Shown here: positions 34,447-43,058 of the stretch, piece after piece
Position numbering within the stretch: the first letter of the stretch is position 1
Layout: the number at the start of each line of letters is the position of its first letter
Assembly (NCBI RefSeq): GCF_000428825.1
Contig: NZ_AUAR01000001.1
Coordinates: 310,001-374,000, forward strand
Direction of reading: 5' to 3'
Source of the DNA: Desulfomicrobium escambiense DSM 10707
Lineage (GTDB): Bacteria > Desulfobacterota > Desulfovibrionia > Desulfovibrionales > Desulfomicrobiaceae
Length of the DNA: 64,000 nucleotides
Program-made: the position numbers and the translations under genes
Notes under the pieces: model-generated
The model's input: only the letters and a program-made list of their open reading frames with translations
Told to the model about the DNA's origin: nothing
The model's database searches: none

Positions 34447-35739
34447 ATGAAAGCCTATTGTCCTGAAGAGTTTTTCTCGCGCAGCCAGCTCGACAACGTC
34501 CAGAAGACGCGCCTGACCACCACCCTCGAACGCGCGGCCCGCTCGGAGTTCTATTCCCGCCGCTTCGCCGAGGCCGGCATCGACCTGACCGCGATCACCT
34601 CCGCGGACGACATCGTCAAGCTGCCCTTCACCACCAAGGACGACCTGCGCAGCGCATACCCTGCGCGCATGCTGACCCGTCCCGTGACGGACATGATCCG
34701 CCTGCACGCCTCCTCGGGCACCACGGGCTCGGCCACGGTCATCTACTACACGCGAAACGACGTCGATTCCTGGGCCGACCTCATGGCGCGCTGCATGCAC
34801 ATGATCGGCATCCGGGCCGAGGACACCTTTCAGAACATGTCGGGCTACGGCCTCTTCACCGGCGGTCTGGGCATCCACTACGGCGCCGAGCGCCTGGGCT
34901 GTCTGACCATCCCGGCCGGAGCCGGCAACTCCAAGCGTCAGCTCAAGCTCCTGGAGGATTTCAAGGTCTCGGCCATCCACATCATCCCGTCCTACGCGCT
35001 GCACCTGGGCACGGTGAAGGAGGAGCTCGGCTACGGGCCCGACCGCCTGAACGTGCGTGTGGCCCTCATCGGCGCCGAGCCGCACACCGAGGCCATCCGC
35101 CGGCGCATCGAGGAGGTCTGGGGCCTCAAGGCCTACAACTCCTACGGATTGTCCGAGATGAACGGCCCCGGCGTGGCCTTCGAGTGCCTGGAGCAAAACG
35201 GCATGCACATCTGGGAGGACGCCTACCTGGCCGAGATCGTCGACCCCGAAACGGGCGAGCGTCTGCCCGACGGCGAGATCGGCGAACTCGTCATCACCAC
35301 CCTGTGCCGAGAGGGCATGCCGCTCATCCGCTACCGCACCAAGGACCTGACGCGCTTCCTGCCCGGCGACTGCCCCTGCGGCCGCACGCACCGGCGTCTG
35401 GACCGCATCAAGGGCCGCGCCGACGACATGATCATCCTCAAGGGCGTGAACATCTACCCCATGCAGGTCGAGCAGGTGCTCATGAGCATCCCGGAAGTGG
35501 GGCAGAACTACCTCATCGTGCTGGAGCGCGAAGGGTATCTGGATCAGATGCGGGTCAAGGTGGAGGTCAAGGAGGAGTTCTTCGTTGAGGACATGCGCGA
35601 ACTGAAGGCGTTGCAGAGCCGCATCAGCTCGAGGCTGCGCGACGAGATCCTCATCACGGCGCGCATCGACCTGGTGGAGCAGAACTCCCTGCCCAAGTCC
35701 GAGGGCAAGGCCCAGCGGGTGCTGGATCTGCGGGAATAG
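34447..35739 (+). CDS. paaK: Phenylacetate-CoA ligase
   Basis: 430-aa AMP-forming acyl-CoA ligase of the PaaK family. Motifs: the AMP loop HASSGTTGSATVIYYT near 90-105, YNSYGLSEMNGPGVAFEC, and the hinge RIKGRADDMIILKGVNIYP. Family members activate phenylacetate or other aryl acids. In anaerobes they work beside indolepyruvate oxidoreductase, which is not present in this window. It starts 36 nt after dnaB with no terminator between, so read-through from the ribosomal operon is possible. Confidence 0.88.
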   Translation: MKAYCPEEFFSRSQLDNVQKTRLTTTLERAARSEFYSRRFAEAGIDLTAITSADDIVKLPFTTKDDLRSAYPARMLTRPVTDMIRLHASSGTTGSATVIYYTRNDVDSWADLMARCMHMIGIRAEDTFQNMSGYGLFTGGLGIHYGAERLGCLTIPAGAGNSKRQLKLLEDFKVSAIHIIPSYALHLGTVKEELGYGPDRLNVRVALIGAEPHTEAIRRRIEEVWGLKAYNSYGLSEMNGPGVAFECLEQNGMHIWEDAYLAEIVDPETGERLPDGEIGELVITTLCREGMPLIRYRTKDLTRFLPGDCPCGRTHRRLDRIKGRADDMIILKGVNIYPMQVEQVLMSIPEVGQNYLIVLEREGYLDQMRVKVEVKEEFFVEDMRELKALQSRISSRLRDEILITARIDLVEQNSLPKSEGKAQRVLDLRE

Positions 35740-35841
35740 GCAGAACGGTCAAGATTGGAATCTTCTTCCGGGCACATTCAGGCCCGCGGGCAGGCATGGT
35801 ATTTCCCTTCGGGAGGGTGGCGCCGGATTTTAGGATCGTTT

Positions 35842-35920
35842 CGGCGTCATTCCCGCGAAGGCGGGAATCCATGCCTTTTTGATGTGCTTGTGGATTCCCG
35901 CCTTCGCGGGAATGACGCCG
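35842..35920. repeat. REP-like palindromic repeat, intact copy
   Basis: Thirty bases at 35842-35871 are exactly reverse-complementary to 35891-35920 across a 19-nt spacer. Each arm contains the smaller palindrome TTCCCGCGAAGGCGGGAA. The repeat lies between the convergent ends of the ligase gene and the AAA-SPOR gene and may also stop transcription. A related, partly degraded copy lies at 51457-51550. Confidence 0.9.
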
Positions 35921-35979
35921 GCTCGTGACGCTAGGTGCGTGCGGCTTCATTTTGGCTGCTGCCGGGATGTGCCGCCAGC

Positions 35980-37434
35980 CTATTCGTACTGGGTCACGGC
36001 GCAGGACATGCCTTTCTTTTCGGCTTCCATGCACTGGTTCAGGGCGTCCTCGCGGGAACGCTCCAGGGCGAACTGGATTTCCACGCCGCTGACGAGTTCC
36101 TGCTCGAAGACCTTCAGCGGTTCCTGCAGCCCCAGCAGCAGGCTCACCTGCCGGATCTGTTCCGGATTGGTGAGGGGGCCGATGGTGCCGACGAAGGGGC
36201 GGAAGACGACCTGCGTGTCCTTGAGGTCGTGCTCCCGGCCGTAGTCCCTGGCCTGCTCGAAGCTTTCGAAGCGTCCGACGAACAGTGAGAAGCTGGCCGG
36301 CGTCCCGCTTTCGCGGTTCCAGAACAGGTTTTGGTCCAGATCCTTGAAGCGGGGCAGATGCAGGAGCAGGGCCTCCATGGTCGCGAAGGACCCGAGCTGG
36401 ACGGAATACGGGCCGTCCTTGGTGCGTTTGCGGAAGACCGTCTTGGCCACGCTCTGCATGACGGGACCGGCGGGTCGGGCCTCCAGCTGCGGGACGGGTG
36501 GCGTGGATGTCGCTTCGCGCGGCGCGTCGCCGGATCTGAAGACCATGTCCATGATGCGCAGGTCCGGCATGAGCCAGGACAGGAAGAAGACGAGCAGTCC
36601 GATGATGCCGCACATGCTCAGGACCAGGACAAGCCCGCCCCAGCGCGGCATCCTGGCGCCCATGTGCTGGGTGGGCGCAGGGGCGGCGGAGGGCGCCGCC
36701 TGCATCGTGGAGGCGGTTTCCGAGGCGCACTCCAACACTTCTTCGGCGTTGCAGGCCTCTTTGGTGCTGAGCGCCCGCAGCGCAAGGGTCACGGTCAGCA
36801 TGCGCAGGATGCCGATGACGCCGGCGGCCTTCTTGATCAGGGGTTCGGGGTTGGAAATGAGGTCGGCGGCCAGGCCGGCGTTTTCGAGCAAAAAGCCGAT
36901 GTATTCACGGGATTGTTCCCGGGTCAGCTTGGGCAGGGTCCAGACGGCGCCGAGCATGGCGTAGATGGCCCTGTTTTCCGGGCGGGCCAGGCGGTGGACG
37001 ATCTCGCCGTTGCCCACCAGCACCACCTGCAGCCCGCTCTGGTGCTGCTTGGCCAGTCCGAAGAGGCTCCCCAGGAAGGCAAAGTCGCCGTCCGTGAGGA
37101 GATGGGCGTTGTCGATGAACAGGACCAGGCGTTTCTTTTCCCGCAAAAGCTTGGACAGGACCGGCTTGCTCTCTCCTTCGGGAGTCGTGTGCAGCATCAG
37201 GATGTGGAAAAGGGTCTGTTCCGTCGATGCGACAAGGCTCAGCGTTTCGATGTCGATGGCCGTCTTCAGCCGCTCCAGGAATGCCGTCTTGCCGGACTTG
37301 GGGAACCCGATGACGCAACTCAAAGGGCGCAGGCTTTGTATCTCATGCAGGACAGAGTCGAATACGTCCTCCAGTTGCGGAGTCGTGAAGTGCAGCGTAG
37401 CGCCGGATGCAGTGTCGAAAGGGGAATCGGTCAT
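35980..37434 (-). CDS. AAA ATPase with membrane segment and SPOR domain (ExeA/DamX-like)
   Basis: 484-aa protein. The cytoplasmic N-terminal ATPase (about 10-235) has P-loop GFPKSGKTA (43-51) and Walker B LVLFIDNAHLL, like ExeA/GspA. A Pro/Ala linker leads to one membrane helix near 266-289 (LVLVLSMCGIIGLLVFFLSWL, written as the core). The periplasmic C-terminus has a SPOR-type domain (YSVQLGSFATMEAL ... SLFVGRFESFEQARDY), which binds denuded peptidoglycan at division sites. The combination suggests an ATPase-coupled cell-wall or division protein. ATG 37434 is preferred; a TTG at 37506 would add 24 residues. There is no clear Shine-Dalgarno at either. Confidence 0.8.
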   Translation of the reverse strand: MTDSPFDTASGATLHFTTPQLEDVFDSVLHEIQSLRPLSCVIGFPKSGKTAFLERLKTAIDIETLSLVASTEQTLFHILMLHTTPEGESKPVLSKLLREKKRLVLFIDNAHLLTDGDFAFLGSLFGLAKQHQSGLQVVLVGNGEIVHRLARPENRAIYAMLGAVWTLPKLTREQSREYIGFLLENAGLAADLISNPEPLIKKAAGVIGILRMLTVTLALRALSTKEACNAEEVLECASETASTMQAAPSAAPAPTQHMGARMPRWGGLVLVLSMCGIIGLLVFFLSWLMPDLRIMDMVFRSGDAPREATSTPPVPQLEARPAGPVMQSVAKTVFRKRTKDGPYSVQLGSFATMEALLLHLPRFKDLDQNLFWNRESGTPASFSLFVGRFESFEQARDYGREHDLKDTQVVFRPFVGTIGPLTNPEQIRQVSLLLGLQEPLKVFEQELVSGVEIQFALERSREDALNQCMEAEKKGMSCAVTQYE

Positions 37435-37579
37435 GTGATGGATTGGTTCCGGAAATCCGATTTTTTGTCCCAATGCTGAAATTTTCTGGTATTCTGACCT
37501 CTTCAATTAGGTGTTGACGGAATTCTATGCAAGCTTTTTTTGAAATATCCCGCTATTATGCGCGCTTTGGCGGTTCGCG

Positions 37580-38572
37580 ATGACCTTTTCGCTCCCCTTT
37601 TTCGCCTTGTCCATGGCCATGCTCCTGTGGGGCAGTTCCTTCGTAGCCTTCAAGTATGCGGTCATGACCTTCGACCCCATCGTGGTCGTTTTCACGCGCA
37701 TGTCCGTCTCGGCGGCGCTCTTTCTGTTGGTTCTTCCAGCGTGGCGGCCGCGTTCCATCAAACGCGGCGACGTCTGGTTCATGGTCTTCATGGCCCTGTG
37801 CGAGCCGTGCCTGTACTTCGTCTTCGAAGGCCAGGCTCTGACCCTGACCACGGCCTCCCAGGCCGGGATGGTCGCGGCCACGCTGCCCGTCCTGGTGGCG
37901 GTCTGCGCAGGGTTCCTGCTGGGCGAGCGCCTTTCGAGGCGCTCCTGGATAGGCCTGCTCCTGGCCCTGGCCGGGGTGGCCTGGGTCAGCCTGACCGGGA
38001 CCGCCACCGAGGTCGCGCCGCGGCCCGTGCTCGGCAATTTCCTGGAGCTCGCGGCCATGCTCTGTGCGGCCGGGTATACGGTCAGCATGAAGAAGCTCTG
38101 CGCCAGCTATTCCCCCTGGTTCCTGACGGCGGTGCAGTCCCTGGTCGGGACCGTGTTCTTCCTGCCGCTGCTCTTTCTCCCTTCGACGGATCTGCCCCAG
38201 GCCTTTCCTGCCGGTCCGAGCATGGCCGTCATGTACCTGGCCGTGGGCATCAGCATCGGCGCGTACGGGCTCTACAACTTCGGGATCAGCAGGCTCCCGG
38301 CCTGGCAGGCCTCGGCCTTCGTCAACCTCATCCCCGTCATCTCCATGCTGCTGGGCTGGGCCTGGCTGGGGGAAAGCCTCAACGCCGCCCAGTTGGCCGG
38401 CGTTGCGGTGGTCTTCGGCGGGGTGGTCCTGAGCCAGGAGTGGGGCGGGGCTGACAAAGACGGCGCCCCCGGCCGCGTTGTGGCGGACGAGGGCGTCGAT
38501 GAGGAAGGCGCGTTGCCGCAGCCTCTGGGCGTGATGAAGGAGGCCATGGCTCCGGTGCGGCGCCGGAAGTGA
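37580..38572 (+). CDS. EamA/DMT-family transporter
   Basis: 330-aa membrane protein with about ten helices forming two EamA repeats, the first starting FFALSMAMLLWGSSFVAFKY and the second near residue 150 (LGNFLELAAMLCAAGYTV). Members export metabolites or amino acids; the substrate is not predictable. The last 35 residues after the final helix are hydrophilic and unusual for the family. It is divergent from the AAA-SPOR gene. Confidence 0.85.
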   Translation: MTFSLPFFALSMAMLLWGSSFVAFKYAVMTFDPIVVVFTRMSVSAALFLLVLPAWRPRSIKRGDVWFMVFMALCEPCLYFVFEGQALTLTTASQAGMVAATLPVLVAVCAGFLLGERLSRRSWIGLLLALAGVAWVSLTGTATEVAPRPVLGNFLELAAMLCAAGYTVSMKKLCASYSPWFLTAVQSLVGTVFFLPLLFLPSTDLPQAFPAGPSMAVMYLAVGISIGAYGLYNFGISRLPAWQASAFVNLIPVISMLLGWAWLGESLNAAQLAGVAVVFGGVVLSQEWGGADKDGAPGRVVADEGVDEEGALPQPLGVMKEAMAPVRRRK

Positions 38573-38614
38573 GTCCGGGGCCTTCCCGTCCCCGGCTCCC
38601 GCGCTGCAGAGGGG

Positions 38615-39427
38615 CTAGAGCTTGCCAAGGCCCATGGGCGCCGCGGCGGGCGTGATTCTCTCCTCGCTGACCTGACCGTCCCTGGCCACGATGGCCCGCG
38701 TGCAGGGGATGTCCCGGCCGCTCTTGGCCAGGGCCTGGCCGACGATGCGCGACAGGCCGGAGCAGCAGGGCACTTCCATTTCAAGCACCGTGATGGAGTT
38801 GATGCGGTTCTGGGCGAAGACCTGGCTCAGGCGTTCCACATATTCGGCGGCGTTGTCGAACTTGGGGCAACCGAGCATGATGGTCCGCCCGGCCAGGAAG
38901 CGGCCGTGGAAGTCCGGCGTGGCCACGGGGCAGCAGTCGCCGGCGATGAGCAGGTCGGCGTCCTGCAGGAACGGCGCGTGGGGCGGGATGAGCCGGATCT
39001 GGATGGGCCAGTGGGAGAGGGCCGAGCCGACCTGGCCGGACGGGACGTTGGCCCGGTCACAGGGCGTCATCCGCATCATGCCGGCCGAGGGGCAGCCGCC
39101 GTGGGCGGGCTTCATGGTCTGGACCTGGGCCGAGGGGCAACCGCCGTGCCCGGTGCCGTGGCCGTGACCCTGGGGGGCGACGCCGCCCGTGCGGCGTACG
39201 TGCTCCATGGCAGCCTCCTCGTCGAAATCTTCGGCCTCGCGCTCGATGATGTGCAGGGCGTCCTCGGGGCAGTGCCCGATGCAGGCCCCGAGGCCGTCAC
39301 AAAACATGTCCTTCACGATCTTGGCCTTGCCGTCGATGATGGCCAGAGCCCCTTCCGCACACCCGGTCACACACTGGCCGCAGCCCGTGCACTTTTCTTC
39401 GTCTATTTCGATGATCTTGCGTATCAT
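38615..39427 (-). CDS. Ferredoxin-like iron-sulfur protein with His/Cys-rich linker
   Basis: 270-aa protein. The N-terminal ferredoxin domain (1-60) has C13, C16, C19, C23 and the second set C43, C49, C53 (MFCDGLGACIGHCPEDAL). A linker at about 85-120 is rich in His, Gly and Cys, with GHGHGTGHGGCPSA repeated as AHGGCPSA. The C-terminal domain has DADLLIAGDCCPVATPDF, MLGCPKFDNA and EVPCCSGLS. This architecture is common in sulfate reducers and other anaerobes as a putative oxidoreductase subunit. The redox partner is unknown. Monocistronic by spacing. Confidence 0.82.
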   Translation of the reverse strand: MIRKIIEIDEEKCTGCGQCVTGCAEGALAIIDGKAKIVKDMFCDGLGACIGHCPEDALHIIEREAEDFDEEAAMEHVRRTGGVAPQGHGHGTGHGGCPSAQVQTMKPAHGGCPSAGMMRMTPCDRANVPSGQVGSALSHWPIQIRLIPPHAPFLQDADLLIAGDCCPVATPDFHGRFLAGRTIMLGCPKFDNAAEYVERLSQVFAQNRINSITVLEMEVPCCSGLSRIVGQALAKSGRDIPCTRAIVARDGQVSEERITPAAAPMGLGKL

Positions 39428-39590
39428 GGTTTTTCTCCTCCGCTGTTGTTTGCGTGAGTCCTGTCTAGGGGCTTTGTGATAAGGCCGCTTTGAGCCATGT
39501 CAAAAACGCGGAGATTGTTATTCGACGAAATCAGTATCGAGCTCCATTGGACTACAGGGTGTTTCTGTAAAACTCGATGTGTTGGAAATG

Positions 39591-39629
39591 AAAAAGCCCG
39601 CGCGAACCTTTCGGTCCGGCGGGTTTTCT
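39591..39629 (-). terminator. Terminator of the 155-aa gene
   Basis: On the minus strand AAAACCCGCC pairs with GCGCGGGC around a loop containing CGAAAGG, followed by five T. It lies 22 nt beyond the stop of the 155-aa gene. Confidence 0.75.
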
Positions 39630-39650
39630 TGCGTCCGGGGTTTCCCTGCC

Positions 39651-40118
39651 TTACGCTTCCGTCGGCGCGGGCTGGGGTTTGGGGGCCGGTTTGGCGGGAG
39701 TCTTGCGGTTGATTCGTTCCTGCAGGCGCTGGGCGGCGAGGTGGGTTTCGCCGGGGGCCGCCAGAAAGAGCATTTCGCCCTTGGGGGAGAACCAGTGCCA
39801 GCCTTCGGGCTTGGTCAGGAGCATGGCGCCCTTGCGTTCGAGGTATTCCAGGTCGCGGCCTTCCTCGACGGCGGCCTGGAGCTGGATCTGCAGGTTGTCC
39901 GTCTCCAGGACGATGGAGGCCGTGCGGAAGAGCTCGAAGGCGCCGTGGGAGATGTCCATGAGCAGGCCCTGGTCGGGGGTCTTCTTCGTGGTCAGGGCCT
40001 TTTCCAGTTCCAGAAGGTCCTTCTTCAGATCCTTCAGCTCAGCGATGGCCATGTCCCGGGCCACGTCTCCCTGTTCCTTGATGGTCTTGGCCAGCTGGTT
40101 CTGCAACACCTTGCTCAT
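39651..40118 (-). CDS. Hypothetical 155-aa protein
   Basis: Unrecognised soluble protein. Residues 1-45 are strongly helical and charged (probable coiled coil: DLKKDLLELEKALTTKK). The middle contains GMLLTKP-like and GWHWFSPKGEMLFLA segments, and the C-terminus is a Lys/Pro/Ala tail (KTPAKPAPKPQPAPTEA). AAGGAG lies 6 nt before the ATG. It follows the ABC ATPase gene by 33 nt in the same direction, so it may be the last gene of the amino-acid importer operon. Confidence 0.7.
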   Translation of the reverse strand: MSKVLQNQLAKTIKEQGDVARDMAIAELKDLKKDLLELEKALTTKKTPDQGLLMDISHGAFELFRTASIVLETDNLQIQLQAAVEEGRDLEYLERKGAMLLTKPEGWHWFSPKGEMLFLAAPGETHLAAQRLQERINRKTPAKPAPKPQPAPTEA

Positions 40119-40151
40119 GCGCGCTCCTTCATGCCGTTGGCGGTTTCACGT

Positions 40152-40898
40152 CTACAGAATCTGTCCCAGAAACTCCTTGGTCCGTTCGTGCGTCGGCGCG
40201 GTGAAGAAATGTTCGGGCGCGCCTTCCTCCAGTATTTCCCCCTTGTCCATGAAAAGGACACGGTCCGCAACCTCTCGGGCGAAGCCCATTTCGTGAGTGA
40301 CCACGACCATGGTCATGCCCTCTCGGGCCAGGTTCTTCATGACGTCCAGCACCTCGCCGACCATCTCCGGGTCCAGGGCCGAGGTGGGTTCGTCGAAGAG
40401 CATGATCTTCGGGTCCATGGCCAGGGAGCGCGCGATGGCCACGCGTTGCTGCTGGCCGCCCGAGAGCTGGTCCGGCTTGACGGCGAACTTCTCGGAGATG
40501 CCGACCTTCTCCAAGAGGGCCATGCCCTTGGCCTCGGCCTCCTGCTTGGAGCGCCCGCGCACCGTCATCTGGGCCATGGTCAGGTTCTCAAGGACCGTCT
40601 TGTGGGGGAAGAGGTTGAAGGACTGGAAGACCATGCCGACTTCGGCGCGGATGGCGTTGATGTCGCACTTGGGGTCGAGGATGTCCACGCCGTCGATGAT
40701 GATGTGCCCGGAATCGGCGTACTCCAGGCGGTTCAGGCAGCGCAGGAAGGTGGATTTGCCCGAGCCCGAGGGCCCGATGATGACGACCACCTCGCCCGGC
40801 GCCACGGAACAGGAGACCCGGTTCAGGGCCTGCAGCCGTTCGGGGGTGTAGAAGAACTTGTCGATGCTCTGGACGTCGATGATGGGGGGCGTGTGCAT
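40152..40898 (-). CDS. Polar amino-acid ABC transporter ATP-binding protein (GlnQ-like)
   Basis: 248-aa ATPase. It has Walker [10 protein letters not shown], signature [15 protein letters not shown], Walker [15 protein letters not shown] and H-loop [16 protein letters not shown], the last of which is typical of the glutamine/polar amino-acid class. No C-terminal regulatory domain. It lies 9 nt after the permease gene in a binding protein-permease-ATPase operon. Confidence 0.92.
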   Translation of the reverse strand: MHTPPIIDVQSIDKFFYTPERLQALNRVSCSVAPGEVVVIIGPSGSGKSTFLRCLNRLEYADSGHIIIDGVDILDPKCDINAIRAEVGMVFQSFNLFPHKTVLENLTMAQMTVRGRSKQEAEAKGMALLEKVGISEKFAVKPDQLSGGQQQRVAIARSLAMDPKIMLFDEPTSALDPEMVGEVLDVMKNLAREGMTMVVVTHEMGFAREVADRVLFMDKGEILEEGAPEHFFTAPTHERTKEFLGQIL

Positions 40899-40907
40899 GG
40901 TGTTCCT

Positions 40908-41921
40908 CTAGATGGCCTTGCGTTCGAGATACTGCACGAACATGGACAGGGTGAAGGTCAGGATCAGGTACAGGATCGCGCACACGATCCAGATCTCGAA
41001 GGGCTGTAGGGAGGAGGACACGACCTCGCGCGAGGCCTTGGTCAGTTCGCGGATGGACAGCACGCCCAAAAGCGAGGAGTCCTTGACCAGGCTGATGAAC
41101 TGGCCGGCCAGGGGCGGCAGGATGCGCCGGAAGGCCTGGGGCAGGATGACCTTGCGCATGGCCTTGGCGTAGGTCATGCCCAGGGAGCGGGCCGCCTCCA
41201 TCTGGCCGCGGTGCACCGACTGGATGCCGGCGCGCACGATCTCGGCCGTGTAGGCGCCAGTGAAGATGGCCAGGGCCATGACGCCGAACCACAGAGGCGG
41301 AATCTGCCCGAAGCCTGACTGGGCCAGGATGGAGTTGATGACCGTGCCAACCACGAAGTACCACAGGAAAATCTGCACCAGCAAAGGCGAGCCGCGGATG
41401 AGCTCGATGTAGGTGATGGCGCCCCAGCGCAGGGCCGGGTTGTCGGAGATGCGCGCCAGACCCGTGAACAGACCCAGGACTATGCCGAAGATGATGGCCA
41501 GGAAGCTGACCTCCAGGGTCAGCCACAGGCCCTCGACCAGGATGCCCGGCTTCCAGTGGGTGTAGAAGCCGATGTTGTCGCCGGCGTAGACGTGGTCGCC
41601 CGAGGAGAGCAGGAGCGACTCCTTGGGCAGTTCGTGGGTCTCCTCGCCGTCGTCGCCCCTGACGAGGACGCGCACGTTCTTGCCTTCGGCGCCGGCCGGG
41701 TCGATGGAGACGATCTTGCCTTCCATCTCCGCGCGGATGGTCACCTTTTCCTCATAGAGGAAATACTGCGGCACGCGGTTCCATCTCCAGATGTACTCCA
41801 CCTTCTTGGTGGCGAAGTAGAGGAGAGCCATGCTGCCGCACAGGCCGAGGATGAAGAAGATGCTCCAGAACTGGTAGTAAAATTTGCTTTTGGGCCGGTC
41901 GAGTCCCGTGTACGTGGCCAT
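40908..41921 (-). CDS. Polar amino-acid ABC permease with N-terminal lipoyl-like periplasmic domain
   Basis: 337-aa permease, about 110 residues longer than a normal HisM/GlnP subunit. The extra part consists of an N-terminal helix (18-36) and an all-beta periplasmic segment (57-125) with GKIVSIDPAG and GDHVYAGDNIG, the turn pattern of barrel-sandwich (lipoyl-like) domains. The permease core begins near 128, and the EAA loop EAARSLGMTYAKAMRKVILP is intact. The amino acid carried is unknown. Confidence 0.85.
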   Translation of the reverse strand: MATYTGLDRPKSKFYYQFWSIFFILGLCGSMALLYFATKKVEYIWRWNRVPQYFLYEEKVTIRAEMEGKIVSIDPAGAEGKNVRVLVRGDDGEETHELPKESLLLSSGDHVYAGDNIGFYTHWKPGILVEGLWLTLEVSFLAIIFGIVLGLFTGLARISDNPALRWGAITYIELIRGSPLLVQIFLWYFVVGTVINSILAQSGFGQIPPLWFGVMALAIFTGAYTAEIVRAGIQSVHRGQMEAARSLGMTYAKAMRKVILPQAFRRILPPLAGQFISLVKDSSLLGVLSIRELTKASREVVSSSLQPFEIWIVCAILYLILTFTLSMFVQYLERKAI

Positions 41922-41947
41922 TATCCGTCCTGCTGCTGATGAATCGT

Positions 41948-41980
41948 AAAAACGAGGGATCCGGCCCTTGAGCCGGATCC
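41948..41980 (-). terminator. Attenuator between binding-protein and permease genes
   Basis: On the minus strand GGGATCCGGC pairs with GCCGGATCCC and a T-run (CGTTTTT) follows. It lies inside the operon, so partial termination would give more binding protein than membrane components. Confidence 0.7.
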
Positions 41981-41991
41981 CGTATGCTTGC

Positions 41992-42813
41992 TTACTGCAC
42001 GTCCTTGAGCCACTCGGTGCCCTTGATCCACTTGTTGTAGATGTCGTCGTAGCGGCCGTCGTTCTTGATCTGGGCCAGGAAGTTGTCCAGCCAGTTCAGG
42101 AAGTCCGGGTCGCCCTTCTTGATGCCGAAGCCCAGGGGCTCGTAGGTGAAGACCTTGTCCAGCAGGACCAGGTTCTTGCCGCCCTGCTGGGCCATGAAGA
42201 CGACGTTGAAGGGCAGGTCGTAGACGAAGGCGTCGGCCTGGCCGTTGACCACTTCCATGGCGCCGTCGGATTCCTTCTCGAAGCTCTTGTACTGGGCCTT
42301 GGGGATCATGCGCTTGGTGGCCTGCTCGCCGGTGGTGCCGATGCGGGAGGCGACGGTGAACTTGGGATCGTTCAGGTCCTTGTAGGACTTGATGGTCCCT
42401 TCATGCTTCTTGTTCAGCAGGATGGCCTGGCCGACGACGATGTAGGGCTCGGCGAAGTTGATCTGCAGGTTGCGTTCCTGGTTCACGGTCATGCCGGAGA
42501 TGATGATGTCGAACTTGTCGGACATCAGCGCCGGGATGATGCCGTCGTAGTCGGTGTTGACGATCTTCAGCTTCACGCCCATGGCCTTGGCCATTTCCTT
42601 GGCCATGTCCACGTCGAAGCCGACGATCTCGCCCTTCTTGTCGGTCATCTCGAAGGGCAGGTAGCCGGCGTCGAGGCCCACGCGCAGTTCGCCGCGCTTC
42701 AGGATTTCGTTCAGGGTGGATTTCTCGGCCAGCTCGTGGTCGGCGGCGAGAACAGGCATGGCCGCGAAGGCGGTCAGGAGCAGGGCCACAACAACTTTCG
42801 TCACAAAACGCAT
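41992..42813 (-). CDS. Polar amino-acid ABC transporter periplasmic binding protein
   Basis: 273-aa family-3 solute-binding protein. The signal peptide MRFVTKVVVALLLTAFAAMP (then VLA) is followed by the mature sequence ILKRGELRVGLDAGYLPFEM and GFDVDMAKEMAKAMGVKL, the classic signature. TTGEQATKRMIP and DLPFNVVFMAQ also fit. AGGAGG precedes the ATG at 42813. First gene of the importer operon; ligand class amino acid, specific residue not predictable. Confidence 0.92.
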   Translation of the reverse strand: MRFVTKVVVALLLTAFAAMPVLAADHELAEKSTLNEILKRGELRVGLDAGYLPFEMTDKKGEIVGFDVDMAKEMAKAMGVKLKIVNTDYDGIIPALMSDKFDIIISGMTVNQERNLQINFAEPYIVVGQAILLNKKHEGTIKSYKDLNDPKFTVASRIGTTGEQATKRMIPKAQYKSFEKESDGAMEVVNGQADAFVYDLPFNVVFMAQQGGKNLVLLDKVFTYEPLGFGIKKGDPDFLNWLDNFLAQIKNDGRYDDIYNKWIKGTEWLKDVQ

Positions 42814-42848
42814 AATGCCTCCTGGTTGGTTGGAAAACGTGCCCGAGT

Positions 42849-43013
42849 TCAGTATTTGCCCTCGGTCAGGACCTCTTTGATGATCATCCGCACCTTGCAG
42901 AATTCGCACATCGGGATTTCCTCCTCGGGCAGGCAGATGATCTTGGTCTGCTTGCACTTGGGGCAGGCGACTTCCACGAATTCACGCCTGTAACGGTCTT
43001 TGAGCAGTTCCAT
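42849..43013 (-). CDS. 54-aa zinc-ribbon protein
   Basis: Small protein starting MELLKDRYRREFVEVACPKC and ending LTEGKY. Two CxxC pairs (C17/C20 and C36/C39) with spacing suited to a zinc ribbon. GAGGG lies upstream of ATG 43013, and codon usage matches neighbours. It sits 35 nt before the amino-acid binding-protein gene and 45 nt after the DDAH gene, all in one direction, so it may be part of the same transcript. Function unknown. Confidence 0.75.
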   Translation of the reverse strand: MELLKDRYRREFVEVACPKCKQTKIICLPEEEIPMCEFCKVRMIIKEVLTEGKY

Positions 43014-43058
43014 GATGTTCCCTCGCGTTGCTTCCCGTACGCCGGGAAGGCGAAAAAT

